Below are positions 62,109 through 64,000 of a stretch of 64,000 bases of DNA, in pieces. The stretch's first letter is position 1; every line of letters begins with the position of its first letter. Under the pieces are notes generated by a model. That model saw nothing but the letters and a program-made list of their open reading frames with translations. It was not told where the DNA came from and did no database searches. The position numbers were made by a program, and so were the translations under genes. Origin of the DNA: Nocardioides alkalitolerans DSM 16699. GTDB taxonomy: Bacteria > Actinomycetota > Actinomycetes > Propionibacteriales > Nocardioidaceae. Location: the NCBI RefSeq assembly GCF_000426525.1, contig NZ_AUFN01000014.1, positions 158,640 to 222,639 of the forward strand, read 5' to 3'.

Positions 62109-63455
62109 CTACGTCCGGCGGTGGAAGGTGACGGCGCCGGCTTCGGACCAGGTGGTCGTGTAGGTCGGGTCGTGGGCGCGGTGGTGGTGATGGGCGCAGA
62201 GCAGGACGAGGTTGGCGAGGTCGGTGGGTCCGCCGGTGTTCCAGGGGGTGCGGTGGTGGCGTTCGCACCATGCGGCGGGGATGTCGCATCCGTCGGTCTG
62301 GCACTGGCGGTGGGTGATGGTGTGGGCGCGGGCTTGGTGGTGGCTGAAGAGTCGGGCGGAGCGGCCGAGGTCGAGCGGGACCGACGCCCCGCCCATCACG
62401 GCGGGGATGAGTGCGTGCTGGCACGCGAGGCGTCGGGCCTGGGCGGCGGAGATCTCCCCGCCGGTGTCGAGGGTGACCGCACCCAGGGCCTCGGTGAGCT
62501 TGTCGAGCTCGACCGTGGCCACCACCGCGACCGGTGACCCGCCCTGGCTGGGCAGACCGTCCACCGGGAGGTGCTCGACCAGGGCGCAGAACGCCTGCCC
62601 CCGCCGCACCTCGGCCGGGATCCGCCGCCCGTCACCCGCGGCCCCGACGACGCCGGCCTCGACGTGTGCCGGGCCCGCACCGTCTACGTCGCCCGCGCCG
62701 GCTGCGGCGCCCGTCGTACCGGCGCCGTGGTGATCACGGCGTGGGTTCGTGTACGCCTCCAACGCCCGCGACAGCACCGCCGCCGACAGGTCCGGGATCA
62801 ACCCCGTGATCCTCGTCGTCCCGTCCCCCTGCGGCGACAACGTCAACCGGGTCCGGACCCGGGCTCGGGCCTCCTCCGCGTTCAGCACCGCCTCCTCGTG
62901 GGCGTCGGCGCGTTCGGGGGCGACCACGCGCAGGAGGTGGCGCCCGAGGCGTCGTACCTGCCTCGGGGTGAAGGACACACACTCGCCCAGCAGGTGCACC
63001 TCCGCGCGGGCCACCGCATCCGGGTCGAGATCCGCGGGCAGCTCCTCCAACGCATCGAGCACTGCCGCCGCGTGGCCGACCGACACCTCACCCGCCCCCA
63101 GAGCCGCCCGCGTCGCGCCGTACGACTCGAGCCGGGAGGCCAGGCGTTCCTCGAACCGCAACCGCCCTGGGTCCTGCCGGGTCGCGTGCGCCAGCCACGC
63201 CCCGGCCGAGCGTGCCCCGTCCGCGGCCGCCACGTCCGAGGCCCCGGCCAGGACCTGCAACCGCAGAGAAGCGACCCGCTCACCGACGCGCGCCAGCTCC
63301 ACCAGCAACGCCGCCTTCGTGGGCACGTCCAGCCAGTCCGGATCGACCCCCGACCCGGCCAACCGGTCCAACGACCCCGTCAGCTCGGCGACGCACGCGA
63401 CCCACGGATGCACACCCACCGCACCGCTCTGCGCTCCCGCCCTGACCCCCGTCAT
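62109..63455 (-). CDS. DUF222 domain HNH endonuclease (13E12 repeat family)
   Basis: 448-aa protein. The long N-terminal DUF222 helical domain (~15-370) has family blocks VHPWVACVAELTGSLDRLA, GAWLAHATRQDPG, VSVGHAAAVLDALEELP and RLTLSPQGDGTTRITGLI, interrupted by an Ala/Gly insertion around 270-300. The C-terminal HNH nuclease domain (~385-448) has CDIPAAWCERHHRTPWNTGG and LVLLCAHHHHRAHD, with Cys and His metal ligands. Such genes occur in many copies in Actinobacteria and behave like mobile or repeat families; function is unclear. ATG at 63455. REP-like repeats lie directly upstream. Confidence 0.85.
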   Translation of the reverse strand: MTGVRAGAQSGAVGVHPWVACVAELTGSLDRLAGSGVDPDWLDVPTKAALLVELARVGERVASLRLQVLAGASDVAAADGARSAGAWLAHATRQDPGRLRFEERLASRLESYGATRAALGAGEVSVGHAAAVLDALEELPADLDPDAVARAEVHLLGECVSFTPRQVRRLGRHLLRVVAPERADAHEEAVLNAEEARARVRTRLTLSPQGDGTTRITGLIPDLSAAVLSRALEAYTNPRRDHHGAGTTGAAAGAGDVDGAGPAHVEAGVVGAAGDGRRIPAEVRRGQAFCALVEHLPVDGLPSQGGSPVAVVATVELDKLTEALGAVTLDTGGEISAAQARRLACQHALIPAVMGGASVPLDLGRSARLFSHHQARAHTITHRQCQTDGCDIPAAWCERHHRTPWNTGGPTDLANLVLLCAHHHHRAHDPTYTTTWSEAGAVTFHRRT

Positions 63456-63522
63456 GACACCCACGCTAGGGGTCACCACCGACAACGCCGGCCCCGAAAG
63501 CGACCCCCTGGGGACAACTCCG

Positions 63523-63602
63523 AGGCGTGGTGTCGAGACACTCGCTGCGCTCGCTCCTCCACCACCGAGAGGCGTGGTCTCGAGACGCTCGCTCCTCCAC
63601 CC
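63523..63602. repeat. REP-like actinobacterial palindromic repeat, two copies
   Basis: GGCGTGGTGTCGAGACACTC-type copy at 63523-63565 (including CTCGCTGCGCTCGCTCCTCC) and a shorter copy GGCGTGGTCTCGAGACGCTC plus GCTCCTCCACC at 63571-63602. The TCTCGAGA core and the GCTCGCT stretches are palindromic. Sits between the HNH gene and the cupin gene. Confidence 0.65.
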
Positions 63603-63731
63603 TGAGAAGCGCTCAGCCCCTCCGTCACCGGCAGGCCCCCGCCCTCGACCTCCCGGCCCCATGCCAGCCATCCCCGCCCCCGATACCCCCACCCGTTGCC
63701 GCGCCGCCCCGCGCGCTGCTGGACTCCCCCC

Positions 63732-64000
63732 ATGACCTTCACCGCTCCCCGTCGCGTCGTCACCGGCCACACCCCCGACGGCGTCTCGGTGGTCGTCCAC
63801 GACGGGCCGGTGCCGGTCAGCCGCGAGCTGCCCACGGACGGCGTCGCCTTCCACGAGGTCTGGAACACCGAGGGGGCGCCCGCGCTCGTCACGGCACGGG
63901 AGGCGATCGACCCCACCGAGCGCGACCTCACCGTGCCGCCGCCGAAGCTGGGCACGAAGATCCGCGTCAACGAGTTCGCCCCCGGCCACCTCGACGAGCG
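63732..64000 (+). CDS. Cupin-domain protein, N-terminal part (runs off right edge)
   Basis: At least 89 residues of a soluble protein starting at ATG 63732 (MTFTAPRRVVTGHTPDGVSV). Stretches such as VVVHDGPVPVSRELPTDGVA, FHEVWNTEGAPA and VPPPKLGTKIRVNEF are typical of cupin-fold proteins whose metal-binding barrel would lie just beyond the edge. The reading frame is open to the end of the window, and codon use matches the neighbours. Exact role cannot be judged from the visible part. Confidence 0.62.
   Translation, partial: MTFTAPRRVVTGHTPDGVSVVVHDGPVPVSRELPTDGVAFHEVWNTEGAPALVTAREAIDPTERDLTVPPPKLGTKIRVNEFAPGHLDE

Overview
The window is very GC-rich, densely coded actinobacterial DNA. F420-type (luciferase-like) oxidoreductase, a complete Mce lipid-import operon, DUF222/HNH (13E12-type) endonuclease, IdeR/DmdR-type iron boxes, many GTG starts and 1-4 nt gene overlaps together point to a Nocardioides-like member of the Actinomycetota. 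The genus is an inference from gene content, not a database match. No rRNA, tRNA, CRISPR array, prophage or insertion sequence was found.

Left part (1-13.3 kb): a catabolic island, mostly on the minus strand. It holds a TRAP transporter (dctM/Q/P), an NDP-forming acyl-CoA ligase, two SDR dehydrogenases, an aldehyde dehydrogenase, a SnoaL-like protein, a luciferase-like oxidoreductase, a nitronate-monooxygenase-like flavoprotein and a tandem (two-half) acyl-CoA dehydrogenase. A divergent TetR repressor has a clear palindromic operator. The logic is uptake, oxidation of alcohol to aldehyde to acid, CoA activation and beta-oxidation of an unknown acid or cyclic compound. From 13.3 to 17.3 kb there is a membrane protein, a uracil-DNA-glycosylase-like protein, and a MatC-like carrier plus HAD dehalogenase operon divergent from a GntR regulator.

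Centre (17.3-35.2 kb): a lipid-import region. Two PucR-type regulators flank a degenerate P-type-ATPase-like membrane protein and three secreted proteins of unknown function. Next comes an 11 kb mce operon that starts with a natural fusion of the MceG ATPase to the first YrbE permease, followed by YrbE-B, MceA-F and two Mce-associated proteins. An identical palindrome, TTGTCA-N6-TGACAA, occurs twice in the secreted-protein divergent promoter and once between the second pucR and the mce operon. It ties these genes into one candidate regulon.

Right part (35-64 kb): a DUF6892-type protein, type III glutamine synthetase, an aldo-keto reductase, D-3-phosphoglycerate dehydrogenase, a methyltransferase, an XRE-cupin regulator preceded by a striking repeat array, an SDR and a PAS/PP2C phosphatase. 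Then comes a tightly overlapped cluster (HhH protein, acyl-CoA-dehydrogenase-like, PIG-L deacetylase/methyltransferase fusion, glycosyltransferase) of unknown product. A bacteriophytochrome with a PP2C output, an iron-siderophore uptake operon with double iron boxes, a TerD/PD-(D/E)XK fusion protein, a potassium channel, a zinc-ribbon protein, a 13E12 endonuclease and the start of a cupin gene complete the window.

Best candidates for undescribed biology: the PucR/secreted-protein/mce regulon with its pseudo-ATPase, the fused MceG-YrbE, the HhH-ACAD-PIG-L/MTase-GT2 cluster, the TerD-nuclease fusion, and the repeat array at 41991-42138.
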